A stretch of 13,244 nucleotides of DNA. It comes from Clostridia bacterium. Its GTDB lineage: Bacteria; Bacillota; Clostridia; Christensenellales; Borkfalkiaceae. The translations under genes were made by a program, and so were the position numbers. The notes beneath the pieces were generated by a model, which was not told where the DNA came from, did not search any database, and saw only the letters and a list, made by a program, of their open reading frames with translations. Shown piece by piece: positions 6,054 through 12,949 of the stretch (position 1 is its first letter; each line of letters starts with the position of its first letter). The stretch is taken from NCBI GenBank assembly GCA_900767815.1, contig CAAGAM010000055.1:1-13244 (forward strand). The letters run 5' to 3'.

Positions 6054-7246
6054 AGCTCGAATCTCGCGACGCGCGCGCCGTAAGAATAGCCGTAATCGAA
6101 CGGAGCGACGGCGAACTCGTTCTTCTTTACTTTCTCAACCTTTTTACCGTTGTCAAGCCACTTTGCCCCGACAATTCTCTTATCTGTTTTAAGAATTACG
6201 TTTTTCACCTCTTCTGCCCTTGCAACGTTGGTGTTTGTACACATCGGCACCTTCTTTATTATCACATAATAATATTTTCCGTCCGTAACAAGGTCGGCAT
6301 TTTCGGCTTCGACGTCTGCAGAAACAATATTATAAATAAAGTTTTTGTTAACCTTTATCCATCTGCCGAGCATGAGCAGATTGCACTTCTCCGCCTCGGG
6401 AATATACCCGTCGCCCTTAAGCCCGGTGTTCAAAAGAAGGTTACAGTTGAATTTGCGGCAGTCGATAAGCATTTCGACAAGCTCTTTTGCGGGTTTAATG
6501 CAGATATCCTCTTTGGTGTAGCCCCAATGGTCGGTGAGGGCCTCGCAAACCTCGCCCGCAAGAGGCTTTTTGGACGTATCGACGAAAAACGCCTTACCGC
6601 GCTCGAACGTAACGCTGTCAATCTCGATATGTCCCGTCTTCCCGCAGGAATCAAGCCCCGTGTTGTTGATAATCATCGCTTCGGGCTGGTATTTTCTGAT
6701 AGTACCGTAAATACGGTCCTCCTGCCAGTCGGCGTCGCGCTTATCCCACATTCCGTCGAACCAGAATCCGCCTATTTTGCCGTATTCCGTACATAAAATT
6801 TCGATACTTCTTACAAGGTAATCGATATACTTCGGGAAGTTGTTTTTATAATCGGGGTTGTACCAGTCGAGCAAAGTGTGGTAGAAGAAGGGAACGATTC
6901 CTTCTTTGTTGCATTCGTCGACAAACTCCCTGATAAGATCTCTGCCCGCCGCGCTGTGCGGAGCGTCGAAATCGTTAAGCCCCTTCGTGTCGTAAAGGGA
7001 AAATCCGTCGTGATGACGAGTGGTGAGGGTTATGTATTTGCAACCCGTTGCCTTCGCGGTTTTGACAAGTTTTTTCGCCCAGTCCTTTTTAACGTTGAAT
7101 TTTTTCGTAAGTCCGTTGTATTTGTTATGGTCGAGCTTGTCTATCTCCAAAGCCCATTCGCCTTTGCCCAGAACGCTGTAAAGCCCGAAATGATTAAACA
7201 TTCCGAAGCCCATTTTCTTGAAATTTTCGATGTATTCGTATGCCAT
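6047..7246 (-). CDS. Alpha-L-fucosidase, glycoside hydrolase family 29
   Basis: Removes terminal alpha-L-fucose from oligosaccharides by the retaining GH29 mechanism. The 399-residue protein has no signal peptide or membrane segment, so it should act in the cytoplasm on imported fucosylated sugars, such as mucin or milk-type glycans. Family marks in order are: FGMFNHFGLYSVLGKGEW (14-31); YITLTTRHHDGFSLYDT (71-87), the conserved RHHDGF; GGFWFDGMWD (159-168), where Asp164 is the expected nucleophile; GEVCEALTDHWGY (231-243); and NLLLNTGLKGDG (269-280). After about residue 300 comes a short beta-rich C-terminal domain ending FELK. This is close to a minimal GH29 length, with no added carbohydrate-binding module. 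The acid/base is not certain from motifs; Glu232 is one candidate. The start is supported by AAGAGGAGA at 7251-7259. No transporter or fucose catabolic gene is adjacent. Exact linkage specificity cannot be read. Confidence 0.95.
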   Translation of the reverse strand: MAYEYIENFKKMGFGMFNHFGLYSVLGKGEWALEIDKLDHNKYNGLTKKFNVKKDWAKKLVKTAKATGCKYITLTTRHHDGFSLYDTKGLNDFDAPHSAAGRDLIREFVDECNKEGIVPFFYHTLLDWYNPDYKNNFPKYIDYLVRSIEILCTEYGKIGGFWFDGMWDKRDADWQEDRIYGTIRKYQPEAMIINNTGLDSCGKTGHIEIDSVTFERGKAFFVDTSKKPLAGEVCEALTDHWGYTKEDICIKPAKELVEMLIDCRKFNCNLLLNTGLKGDGYIPEAEKCNLLMLGRWIKVNKNFIYNIVSADVEAENADLVTDGKYYYVIIKKVPMCTNTNVARAEEVKNVILKTDKRIVGAKWLDNGKKVEKVKKNEFAVAPFDYGYSYGARVARFELK

Positions 7247-7304
7247 ATTTTCTCCTCTTGTCCGCTTTTCGGAAATACCCGTTTTGTCGGGAACCGTTCA
7301 GGTT

Positions 7305-7328
7305 ATAAACGCCGCTTTATAGCGTTAT
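7305..7328. promoter_or_regulatory. Possible operator just after the fucosidase start site
   Basis: ATAAACGC at 7305-7312 and GCGTTAT at 7322-7328 form an imperfect inverted repeat centred a few bases downstream of the predicted transcription start near 7331. This is a typical repressor position, and sugar genes are often controlled this way. The inner CGCT/AGCG could also fold in RNA. No regulator gene is in the window to match it. Confidence 0.35.
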
Positions 7329-7337
7329 ATAAATATT

Positions 7338-7366
7338 ATTGTACATGTTTTCGGGTTTTAAGTCAA
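7338..7366 (-). promoter_or_regulatory. Sigma-A promoter of the fucosidase gene
   Basis: On the minus strand TTGACT (7361-7366) is followed after exactly 17 nt by TACAAT (7338-7343), each one base off consensus. Transcription would start near 7331, about 85 nt before the ATG. The sequence just upstream is T-rich on this strand and may help as an UP-like element. Confidence 0.8.
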
Positions 7367-7371
7367 TTGAA

Positions 7372-7398
7372 AAAAGCAAGAAAAGCAAGAAAAGCAAG
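7372..7398. repeat. Three tandem 9-nt repeats
   Basis: AAAAGCAAG occurs three times in a row at 7372, 7381 and 7390, directly upstream of the fucosidase -35 element. It could change the upstream A/T tract length by slippage. No coding role is apparent. Confidence 0.85.
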
Positions 7399-7483
7399 AT
7401 AATGATATAAATTCGCACGATTTTAAACTGTATAAAAATCTCTGCAATTTTCCCTGAAATAATATTGGTCTCTCTCGGCAAAA

Positions 7484-7645
7484 GCCTTCCCTTTCGGGGA
7501 AGGTGTCGGCTTTGCCGACGGAAGAGGTCACTGCCTTCCCTTTCGGGGAAGGTGGCGGCTTTGCCGACGGAAGAGGTCACTGCCTTCCCTTTCGGGGAAG
7601 GTGTCGGCTTTGCCGACGGAAGAGGTCACTGCCTTCCCACTCGGC
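7484..7645. repeat. Array of 49-nt double-hairpin units (right)
   Basis: Units start at 7484, 7533, 7582 and 7631 (the last partial), exactly 49 nt apart. Each has CCTTCCCTTTCGGGGAAGG, a 7-bp hairpin, followed by GTCGGCTTTGCCGAC, a 6-bp hairpin, or a one-base variant. They are the reverse complement of the array at 438-584. The array shows no unique spacers and no coding signal. Confidence 0.9.
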
Positions 7646-7646
7646 G

Positions 7647-7794
7647 CAGTCATTGAGACGAAAATAAAGAAAGTTCGCGCCCTATGCAGATTGGGAATAA
7701 GTGAAAACGGTTGCATGCGGGAGAGATGTCGCCCGCCGCAAACAATTGTTATTGTCGGTATAAAAGGCGACAAAGAGGGGTCGACGACCACTTG
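7647..7794. other. Non-coding spacer between array and block A (right)
   Basis: No gene, promoter or strong terminator was recognised. In reverse complement it shares short motifs (CCCCTCTTTG and ACAACA-like segments) with the left spacer at 305-437 but is otherwise diverged. Confidence 0.45.
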
Positions 7795-7863
7795 AAATAA
7801 GAGCGGATTAAACAATATAAGCAAGTTCGTATTTTGATTATCTGATATTTATCGCTTATTTTT
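7795..7863. other. Hairpin matching the left nested hairpin
   Basis: AAATAAGAGCGGAT at 7795-7808 pairs with ATCGCTTATTT near 7851-7861, with bulges, around an AT-rich loop of about 42 nt. The arm sequence matches the hairpin at 235-304 but the loop is different. A T run follows the right arm on the plus strand. Confidence 0.5.
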
Positions 7864-8090
7864 AGTCTTCTTGCGCCCCTCTTTCGGCGCATGCGCGCCA
7901 CCTTCTCCCAATTCGGGATGAAACTTAAATTTTCTCCGCAGAGTGCGAAGACTTTTAAAGATAATTCTACCAAGCGGAATCCTCTCTCGGCGCTCACGCG
8001 CCACTCTCCCCGAAGGGGAAAGCTTTTTATCCCGGCATTTGCGTGCCACGCTCCCCGAAGGGGAAAGCTTTTCTGCCGAGTGTGAAGACT
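7860..8090 (-). repeat. Right arm of composite inverted repeat (block A')
   Basis: This is the reverse complement of the left block. Positions 7864-7914 are identical over 51 bp to the reverse complement of 181-231, and similarity continues outward to about 8026. Beyond that a unit with CTCCCCGAAGGGGAAAGCTT appears twice (about 7998-8030 and 8041-8073), echoing the direct repeats at 1-160. Confidence 0.85.
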
Positions 8091-8147
8091 TTTTATCTCT
8101 TCGACTCAATCAAAACGAACAGGAAAACTTTCAATAATATAAAATAA

Positions 8148-8183
8148 CGGCGGGACGAAGCTTTTTATCGCTTCGTCCCGCCG
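8148..8183 (-). terminator. Terminator after the peptide genes
   Basis: CGGCGGGACGAAGC at 8148-8161 pairs perfectly with GCTTCGTCCCGCCG at 8170-8183 around an 8-nt loop. It lies 24 nt past the stop of the minus-strand peptide gene at 8208. The minus-strand sequence after it is TTATTTTATATT, U-rich but interrupted. It probably ends the three-gene transcription unit. Confidence 0.75.
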
Positions 8184-8207
8184 CCGATTTACTTCTTAAT
8201 TAAAGTT

Positions 8208-8363
8208 TTACCACGGATCAAACGGAAGAGTGGTTCCCGGAGTCGATCCCGGTGGCGATCCCGGGGCTGACCCCGGAACCGATATCGTTATTATGTCTTT
8301 GGGGTCGATCCCGATTATTTCTAAATCGGGCTTCTTCCATTCGGACTTTAAGGATTTATTCAT
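8208..8363 (-). CDS. Short peptide with lasso-leader-like motif and PGSx tail
   Basis: A 51-residue peptide of unknown function. Residues 9-26, WKKPDLEIIGIDPKDIIT, are homologous to residues 5-22 of the peptide just upstream. The spacing W-x2-P-x-L-x3-G (W9, P12, L14, G18) matches the Y/W-x2-P-x-L-x3-G recognition motif known from lasso-peptide leaders. Short clostridial proteins with a KPxLEVI opening and D-[VI]-[IL]-T are also common and mostly unassigned. The tail after S28 is four PGSx units (30-45) and then LPFDPW. There is no Asp/Glu at the usual lasso ring position and no Cys. The start at 8363 is chosen because AAGGA (8374-8378) precedes it and because it fits the sibling; an upstream in-frame ATG at 8462 lacks a good site. 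It is probably cotranscribed with the two genes before it. Confidence 0.75.
   Translation of the reverse strand: MNKSLKSEWKKPDLEIIGIDPKDIITISVPGSAPGSPPGSTPGTTLPFDPW
8229..8276 (-). repeat. Four 12-bp coding repeats (PGSx)
   Basis: The codons for PGSA, PGSP, PGST and PGTT are four imperfect 12-bp units based on CCGGGATCG. The repeat stays in frame, so copy number could change without breaking the peptide. Confidence 0.85.
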
Positions 8364-8488
8364 GTCGTCTGTTTCCTTAACGTGTTTTCTTTTCGTCGGG
8401 ACAATGCCGCCCGCTTTCAACCTGCATATTAAATAATTATGGTTGTTTATGCGAAACGGCATTTCCCGCTTGCTTGTTACGTCACGGT

Positions 8489-8626
8489 TTATCTTTTAGA
8501 ATTGAAGAAATTATCATCAACGCCGTTTATAACGTCATTAACGCCGTTACCGCTATCCGTCGTCAAAACATCGTTATTGTTGATTTCAACTATTTCAAGC
8601 TCTGCTTTTTCAAATTTCTTTTTCAT
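8489..8626 (-). CDS. Short peptide, sibling of the downstream peptide
   Basis: A 45-residue peptide, MKKKFEKAELEIVEINNNDV followed by LTTDSGNGVNDVINGVDDNF and FNSKR. It was found by reading the gap by eye. The ATG at 8626 has GAGGTGG at 8631-8637, which begins one base after the stop codon of the big beta-helix gene, so the two are probably translationally coupled. Residues 5-23 align without gaps to residues 9-27 of the next peptide: K7, L10, E11, I12, I15, D19 and T22 are identical, with F/W, E/D, N/D and V/I exchanges. Ala8 replaces the motif Pro and Glu14 the motif Gly. The tail is rich in Asn, Asp and Gly, has no Cys, and contains the near-repeat NGVNDV/NGVDDN. It has no signal peptide or membrane segment. 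Function unknown. Confidence 0.78.
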   Translation of the reverse strand: MKKKFEKAELEIVEINNNDVLTTDSGNGVNDVINGVDDNFFNSKR

Positions 8627-8638
8627 GATTCCACCTCG

Positions 8639-11600
8639 TTATCCCTGTACGGAAGCAACATTCTTTGCTCCGTATTGTTGTACGGCAACACCGTAATAAT
8701 AGCTTGCGACATACAATTCACCCTGAGGAGTTTTAGTTTCCTGCATTCTGATGCAGTAAGTCGAAACACCGTAAGTTACTGTCTGAATCGGCTGCGTCTT
8801 GTCCTCGCCGTAAACTTTTATAACGTATTGAGTTGTGATATCCTGAGCAAGAACGTTTATAGTGAATTCGCCGTTTTTATCGAATGTAATGCCTTCTTCT
8901 TCTTCGGTTCTACCGTTTTTGCTAAGTGTGTAAGTATAGCCGTCGCCCGCATTTGTATAGAATTTCAAAGTGTAAGCGTCGTCGAATACAACTCTCGCTT
9001 TGTAAATCACCTGACCGTTGCCTTCGGAAATCGCGCCGAGCGTATCCTTTGCGGGAATCTTATTATCATCCACAAACTTATTGTAATCAAGCGTAACGGT
9101 TTTTCCGGCTTTATCGACAAACGTGGGAGCAACGGTAGTTGTAAGACCTTTAACAGCCTTTGCTCTGTTTGCGTATTCGATAAGGCTTGCCGCAACGTTT
9201 CTGAATTCCGCGCTGTCTTTTTCGCTTGCGATAATGTTCGCGAGATAATCTACCACGCTGTAGTTTGCTTTTCTGTCAAGCATTACGTCGTTTTCTCCGT
9301 AAAGCTCGAACGAGAACTTAACGTCGATCATCTGAGGCATAATCTGATCAAACAAGCAATACTTGCAAGCCTGATTGTTGATTGTGATGTCGGTAAATTT
9401 ATCAAACCTTACAGTCTTTGCAATTCCGTCAAGACCCTTATAGGTTACGACAACATATTTGCTTGCCGTACTAACGACAACTTTCATTGCAAGGCTTTCG
9501 GTAACAACGACGCACGCACCTGCAAAGCCGCTGCCCGCAGTAACACCGTATGTTCCGTCGGTATTATTATTAACGACGAATCTGTCCGCAAGGTAATCTT
9601 TCTTAACTTTGCTCGAGAACGTTCCGCCGCTTACAGCCACAAGGTCAGCCTTGGTGAAATCGCTTCCTTTGTTTTCCGCATTATTCCAGTCGTAAGCCTT
9701 GATTGCATCGTTGCCGGCTTTTGCGGTAAACTTTCCGCCGGTGATAACGATGTTCGAAAGACCTTTATAACCCGTTCTGTTTACAATGGAAATTGCCGCG
9801 CCGTCCTGGATTGCGCCGTCGTTTTCCGTCTTGGTAACAGCGTCGCCCGTAACGGTAATTGCCGAGCCTGCATTGATGTTAAGCTCACCGCTGCAAACCT
9901 GAACGCCCATGGTTTTAGCGTTAATCTTAGAATTGTTGATCGTAAGAGTACCGCTGCTCGGGAAGTAAATTCCGAAGCCGTTGGGAACGTTAAGCGTACT
10001 GTCTTTAAGCGTTACGCTGTCATTGGTGTTATTACCGTTCGTTTCGATACCGCTGCTGCCGTTTGAAGTCATCGTAACGCCTTCGAATACAAGCCCTGCG
10101 TTATCATACTTAATGGTTCCGCCCATTGCAGAAGGTATAAGACCGACTATCGTACTACTTAGTATAGTACCGTTCTTAACCGTAAGAGTTGCATTCGGAT
10201 TGTTAATTTCAAATGCCGCGCTGTTCGTATCGGTACCCGTATACGTCCAGGTGTGACCGTTAAGGTCGACCACACGATGTTTAGTACCGGAATTAAACGT
10301 CGAACCCGTTGTATAGTCACAAAGCATAACAATCGCTTCACCGCTTGCAGTCTGAGCTTTGAAAGCTTCATCCATAGTATAGTAAGAAGTGTCTCCTACT
10401 TTTGCAAGATAAGCTTTTTCAACGCCGTACGTTCCGTTTTCGTTCTTGATTATTGCCGACTCTTCTACAACATACTTAGTGGGATCTGTGCTGAACGTAC
10501 CGCCCGAAACTTCTATCGTTGCCATTGCTTTGTCAGCTTCGCCCGATTGTCCGTAAACACTATGGCTAAGCGTACCGGTAACCGTTCCGCCGGTAATAGA
10601 AACTTTTGCCAGCTTGCCTGCGGCTCCGTCATAAGTTACAGATTCAACCTTGCCGTTTATCGTGCCGCCGCTTATCGTAAGCGTAGAATCAAATCCGCCC
10701 GAATAAGTCCAGGAAGATACAGCGCCGTTGACGGTACCGCCCTTAACTGTTGCTCTATGCCAGTTTTCGATCGCATAGCTGTTTGCCGAAGTTAACGTAC
10801 CGCCGTTTAAGAAGAGATCTCCGCTGTCAATTTTGATAACGATGAAGTTATTCTGAGTGAACGTTCCGCCCTTAATGTTAAGGCCGGGAAATTTAGCAAC
10901 GGAATCATTGCCGACGCGAACAAGAGAAGCACCTTTACCCGCGACGTTACCGCTGTTGTTTATAACCTTACCGCCTTCAAACGTCAACCAACCATCCTGA
11001 ACATCGATAACGTAATGCGACGAAACACCCGAATTTCCTGCGGTATCTTCACGCATGATTGTACCGGTCTGAGCCGCGCTCGAATCTTTAATAGTTACTC
11101 TTGCCTTTACGGTGACAGCAGGTTTACCCTTTTCTTTTCCGCCGTTAATGGTGTAGCCGTTAAGGTCAAGCGTAAGCGCTTTTGCTATAGTAACGTTTTC
11201 TTTCGTATTCGCAAGAAGCGTAACGGTTGCGTTTCTCGTTGCCGCATCAAATGCCGCCTGAAGAGTTTCGTATTTAACGCCGTTTACTTCCGCAACGTAT
11301 GTGCCTTCTTTTACGCCGTATGTTCCGTCCGCTTGCTTAGTGGGAATAAATCCGTCTGCGCAGAATCCTTCGGAAATCGATTTATTAAACGTACCGCCGG
11401 AAACTTCGAAGTTGTCAGACGTGGCTTTGCCAACACCGCGGAAAATTCCTTCTCCTGAACGAGCATTTGTAAACGAGCCGCCCGTTACTCTTGTAGTTGC
11501 AACATGCCCCTCAACAACACCTGTCGCAACAACCTGAGGATGATCCCAGCTTCCACAAGTAGTCAATGATTGTATGAATTCACCGCCTGTTATAGTAGTA

Positions 11601-12949
11601 TCACCATAAGCAAAAATAACTCCGGTATATCCGCTTGTACTGTAATTTAAAGTAAATTTACCACCGTTAATTGTGAGTTTAGAATCTTCTTCGCTTTTAA
11701 CAACGTTTAAACCGCCGGTGTATTCTCCACTGTTTATGGTAAGCGTTCCCCAGTTATCGATCATAGACGAACCGGTATTTCCCGCAGTAGCGGTTAAACT
11801 TTCAAACGTTGCCGTTCCGTTGTTCTGAATTGTGTAATAGCCGTTTTCGGTGCCGAGTATAGTACCGTTCTTTACGGTTGCCGTTGCACCTTTAACGACG
11901 GTCAACGAAGCCTTACCAGATGTTTTCGTACCCGTCAACGTCTTGCCGCCAAGGTCGAGCGTGATGTTCTTATCAACTACAACATCCGCGGTTGCATCTG
12001 CAAGGAGTTTAACCGTTTCGCCGTCTTTTGCCGCTGCGATTGCCGCCGTCAAAGAGAAATATTTTACTTCCCCGATAGCAACAACATAAGGAGCAAATAC
12101 GACCTCGTCCGCAACCGTTATGGTAGTGTTTTTGTTTGTATCTGCGGTCTGTTTTTTATCGTTCCAAAGCGTATTTCCGCTATTCGAACCCGCAGCAAAA
12201 TTTGTTGCAGTCGTTTTGTCGTCGATAGTAATCGTAGTGCCGCCCGCCATAAGCGAAGTGTCGATTTCGATAGCCGCTTTACCATCCACTTTCTCGGAAG
12301 CTACAAATTTCGTTTCGCTTACGGTAAGATCCGTTTTGAGATTCGCTCCTTCGTTATAAACTAAAACGGATTTACCCGCACTTTTGAACACGCATCGATT
12401 GAACGCAACGTTCTTTGCGCCGTAAGTCCATACGTTGTATGCTTCCTTACTGGTTTGATTGAACGTACAGTCGTTAAACGTTTCGTTTGTTGCATAAAGG
12501 AACACCATGCCGTTTATAGTACACCCATTATACGTAAGGGTATCCGCATGTTGAAGTCCGATATAGTTGTTGTTAGTCTTATAATCGAACGTTACGTTAT
12601 TGAACGATACTTTCGCTCCATGTATCGCATGAGCAACAGACATATCGAACGAAACAGTCTGATCAACGCCCGCGCTTATCGTGAAAGATTTTCCGGTATA
12701 AGTTACATTCGGAATAGTATACACTCCGCTATAAACGACAATCTCCCCACCGTCGCTAACCGCATTAACCGCTTCCGCAAGCGTTGCGAATTTAACGCCG
12801 TTAACTTCCGCAACTTCCGTGGTTGTTTCGTCTGCAGCTTTTGCCGTTTCGGACAATGAAACAGACATACTAAGCCCGAAAACCGTAAGCATTACGCAAA
12901 GAAATGCCGCAAGGCTCGCGAGCAAAGCTTTTTTTGCCTTTGTTACCAT
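8639..12949 (-). CDS. Large secreted beta-helix repeat surface protein
   Basis: A 1436-residue exported protein. Residues 1-39 form a signal peptide (VTKAKK, hydrophobic stretch, cut near AKAAD). Four modules follow, starting near 47, 289, 552 and 848. Each opens with an AEVNGVKFATLAEAV-like segment and most then have LDLNGYTI-type lines and GGTF/GGKF turns, the pattern of right-handed parallel beta-helices. Modules 2-4 close with an (N/D)GTYGV motif (541, 838, 1131). Residues about 1141-1436 are a different domain with two related halves, SVVDYLANII...YANRAKAV and YGVSTYCIRM...YYYGVAVQQYG. There is no LPXTG, membrane segment or clear catalytic motif, so adhesion or glycan binding is inference, and attachment to the cell is unexplained. 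Met at 12949 is chosen because TGGAGG (12955-12960) lies 5 nt upstream and the signal peptide starts there. The frame stays open 64 codons further upstream. Confidence 0.9.
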   Translation of the reverse strand: MVTKAKKALLASLAAFLCVMLTVFGLSMSVSLSETAKAADETTTEVAEVNGVKFATLAEAVNAVSDGGEIVVYSGVYTIPNVTYTGKSFTISAGVDQTVSFDMSVAHAIHGAKVSFNNVTFDYKTNNNYIGLQHADTLTYNGCTINGMVFLYATNETFNDCTFNQTSKEAYNVWTYGAKNVAFNRCVFKSAGKSVLVYNEGANLKTDLTVSETKFVASEKVDGKAAIEIDTSLMAGGTTITIDDKTTATNFAAGSNSGNTLWNDKKQTADTNKNTTITVADEVVFAPYVVAIGEVKYFSLTAAIAAAKDGETVKLLADATADVVVDKNITLDLGGKTLTGTKTSGKASLTVVKGATATVKNGTILGTENGYYTIQNNGTATFESLTATAGNTGSSMIDNWGTLTINSGEYTGGLNVVKSEEDSKLTINGGKFTLNYSTSGYTGVIFAYGDTTITGGEFIQSLTTCGSWDHPQVVATGVVEGHVATTRVTGGSFTNARSGEGIFRGVGKATSDNFEVSGGTFNKSISEGFCADGFIPTKQADGTYGVKEGTYVAEVNGVKYETLQAAFDAATRNATVTLLANTKENVTIAKALTLDLNGYTINGGKEKGKPAVTVKARVTIKDSSAAQTGTIMREDTAGNSGVSSHYVIDVQDGWLTFEGGKVINNSGNVAGKGASLVRVGNDSVAKFPGLNIKGGTFTQNNFIVIKIDSGDLFLNGGTLTSANSYAIENWHRATVKGGTVNGAVSSWTYSGGFDSTLTISGGTINGKVESVTYDGAAGKLAKVSITGGTVTGTLSHSVYGQSGEADKAMATIEVSGGTFSTDPTKYVVEESAIIKNENGTYGVEKAYLAKVGDTSYYTMDEAFKAQTASGEAIVMLCDYTTGSTFNSGTKHRVVDLNGHTWTYTGTDTNSAAFEINNPNATLTVKNGTILSSTIVGLIPSAMGGTIKYDNAGLVFEGVTMTSNGSSGIETNGNNTNDSVTLKDSTLNVPNGFGIYFPSSGTLTINNSKINAKTMGVQVCSGELNINAGSAITVTGDAVTKTENDGAIQDGAAISIVNRTGYKGLSNIVITGGKFTAKAGNDAIKAYDWNNAENKGSDFTKADLVAVSGGTFSSKVKKDYLADRFVVNNNTDGTYGVTAGSGFAGACVVVTESLAMKVVVSTASKYVVVTYKGLDGIAKTVRFDKFTDITINNQACKYCLFDQIMPQMIDVKFSFELYGENDVMLDRKANYSVVDYLANIIASEKDSAEFRNVAASLIEYANRAKAVKGLTTTVAPTFVDKAGKTVTLDYNKFVDDNKIPAKDTLGAISEGNGQVIYKARVVFDDAYTLKFYTNAGDGYTYTLSKNGRTEEEEGITFDKNGEFTINVLAQDITTQYVIKVYGEDKTQPIQTVTYGVSTYCIRMQETKTPQGELYVASYYYGVAVQQYGAKNVASVQG

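Larger units (their letters stand above)
7247..7480. other. Promoter region of the fucosidase gene
   Basis: This stretch holds the leader of about 85 nt, a palindrome-like site, the sigma-A promoter and a T-rich (minus strand) tract made of 9-nt repeats. No gene is seen in it. Confidence 0.7.

Noticed and set aside
5888..6796. 302-residue plus-strand frame
   Set aside because: It begins in the hairpin and minisatellite and then runs antisense through the fucosidase gene.
71..8090. Intact transposon or integrative element
   Set aside because: No transposase, integrase or target-site duplication was seen, and similar intergenic repeats are often dispersed widely in such genomes.
8208..8363. 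Complete lasso-peptide locus
   Set aside because: The leader-like motif is present, but the tail has no Asp or Glu at the ring-closing position and no cyclase, leader-binding or protease gene lies in the window.
8364..8462. Upstream ATG of the 51-residue peptide giving 84 residues
   Set aside because: No good ribosome binding site before 8462, and the added part does not match the sibling peptide, whereas the start at 8363 has AAGGA and aligns.
8474..10066. 530-residue open frame on the plus strand
   Set aside because: It is antisense to the beta-helix gene and to the 45-residue peptide, with no start signal or recognisable domain.
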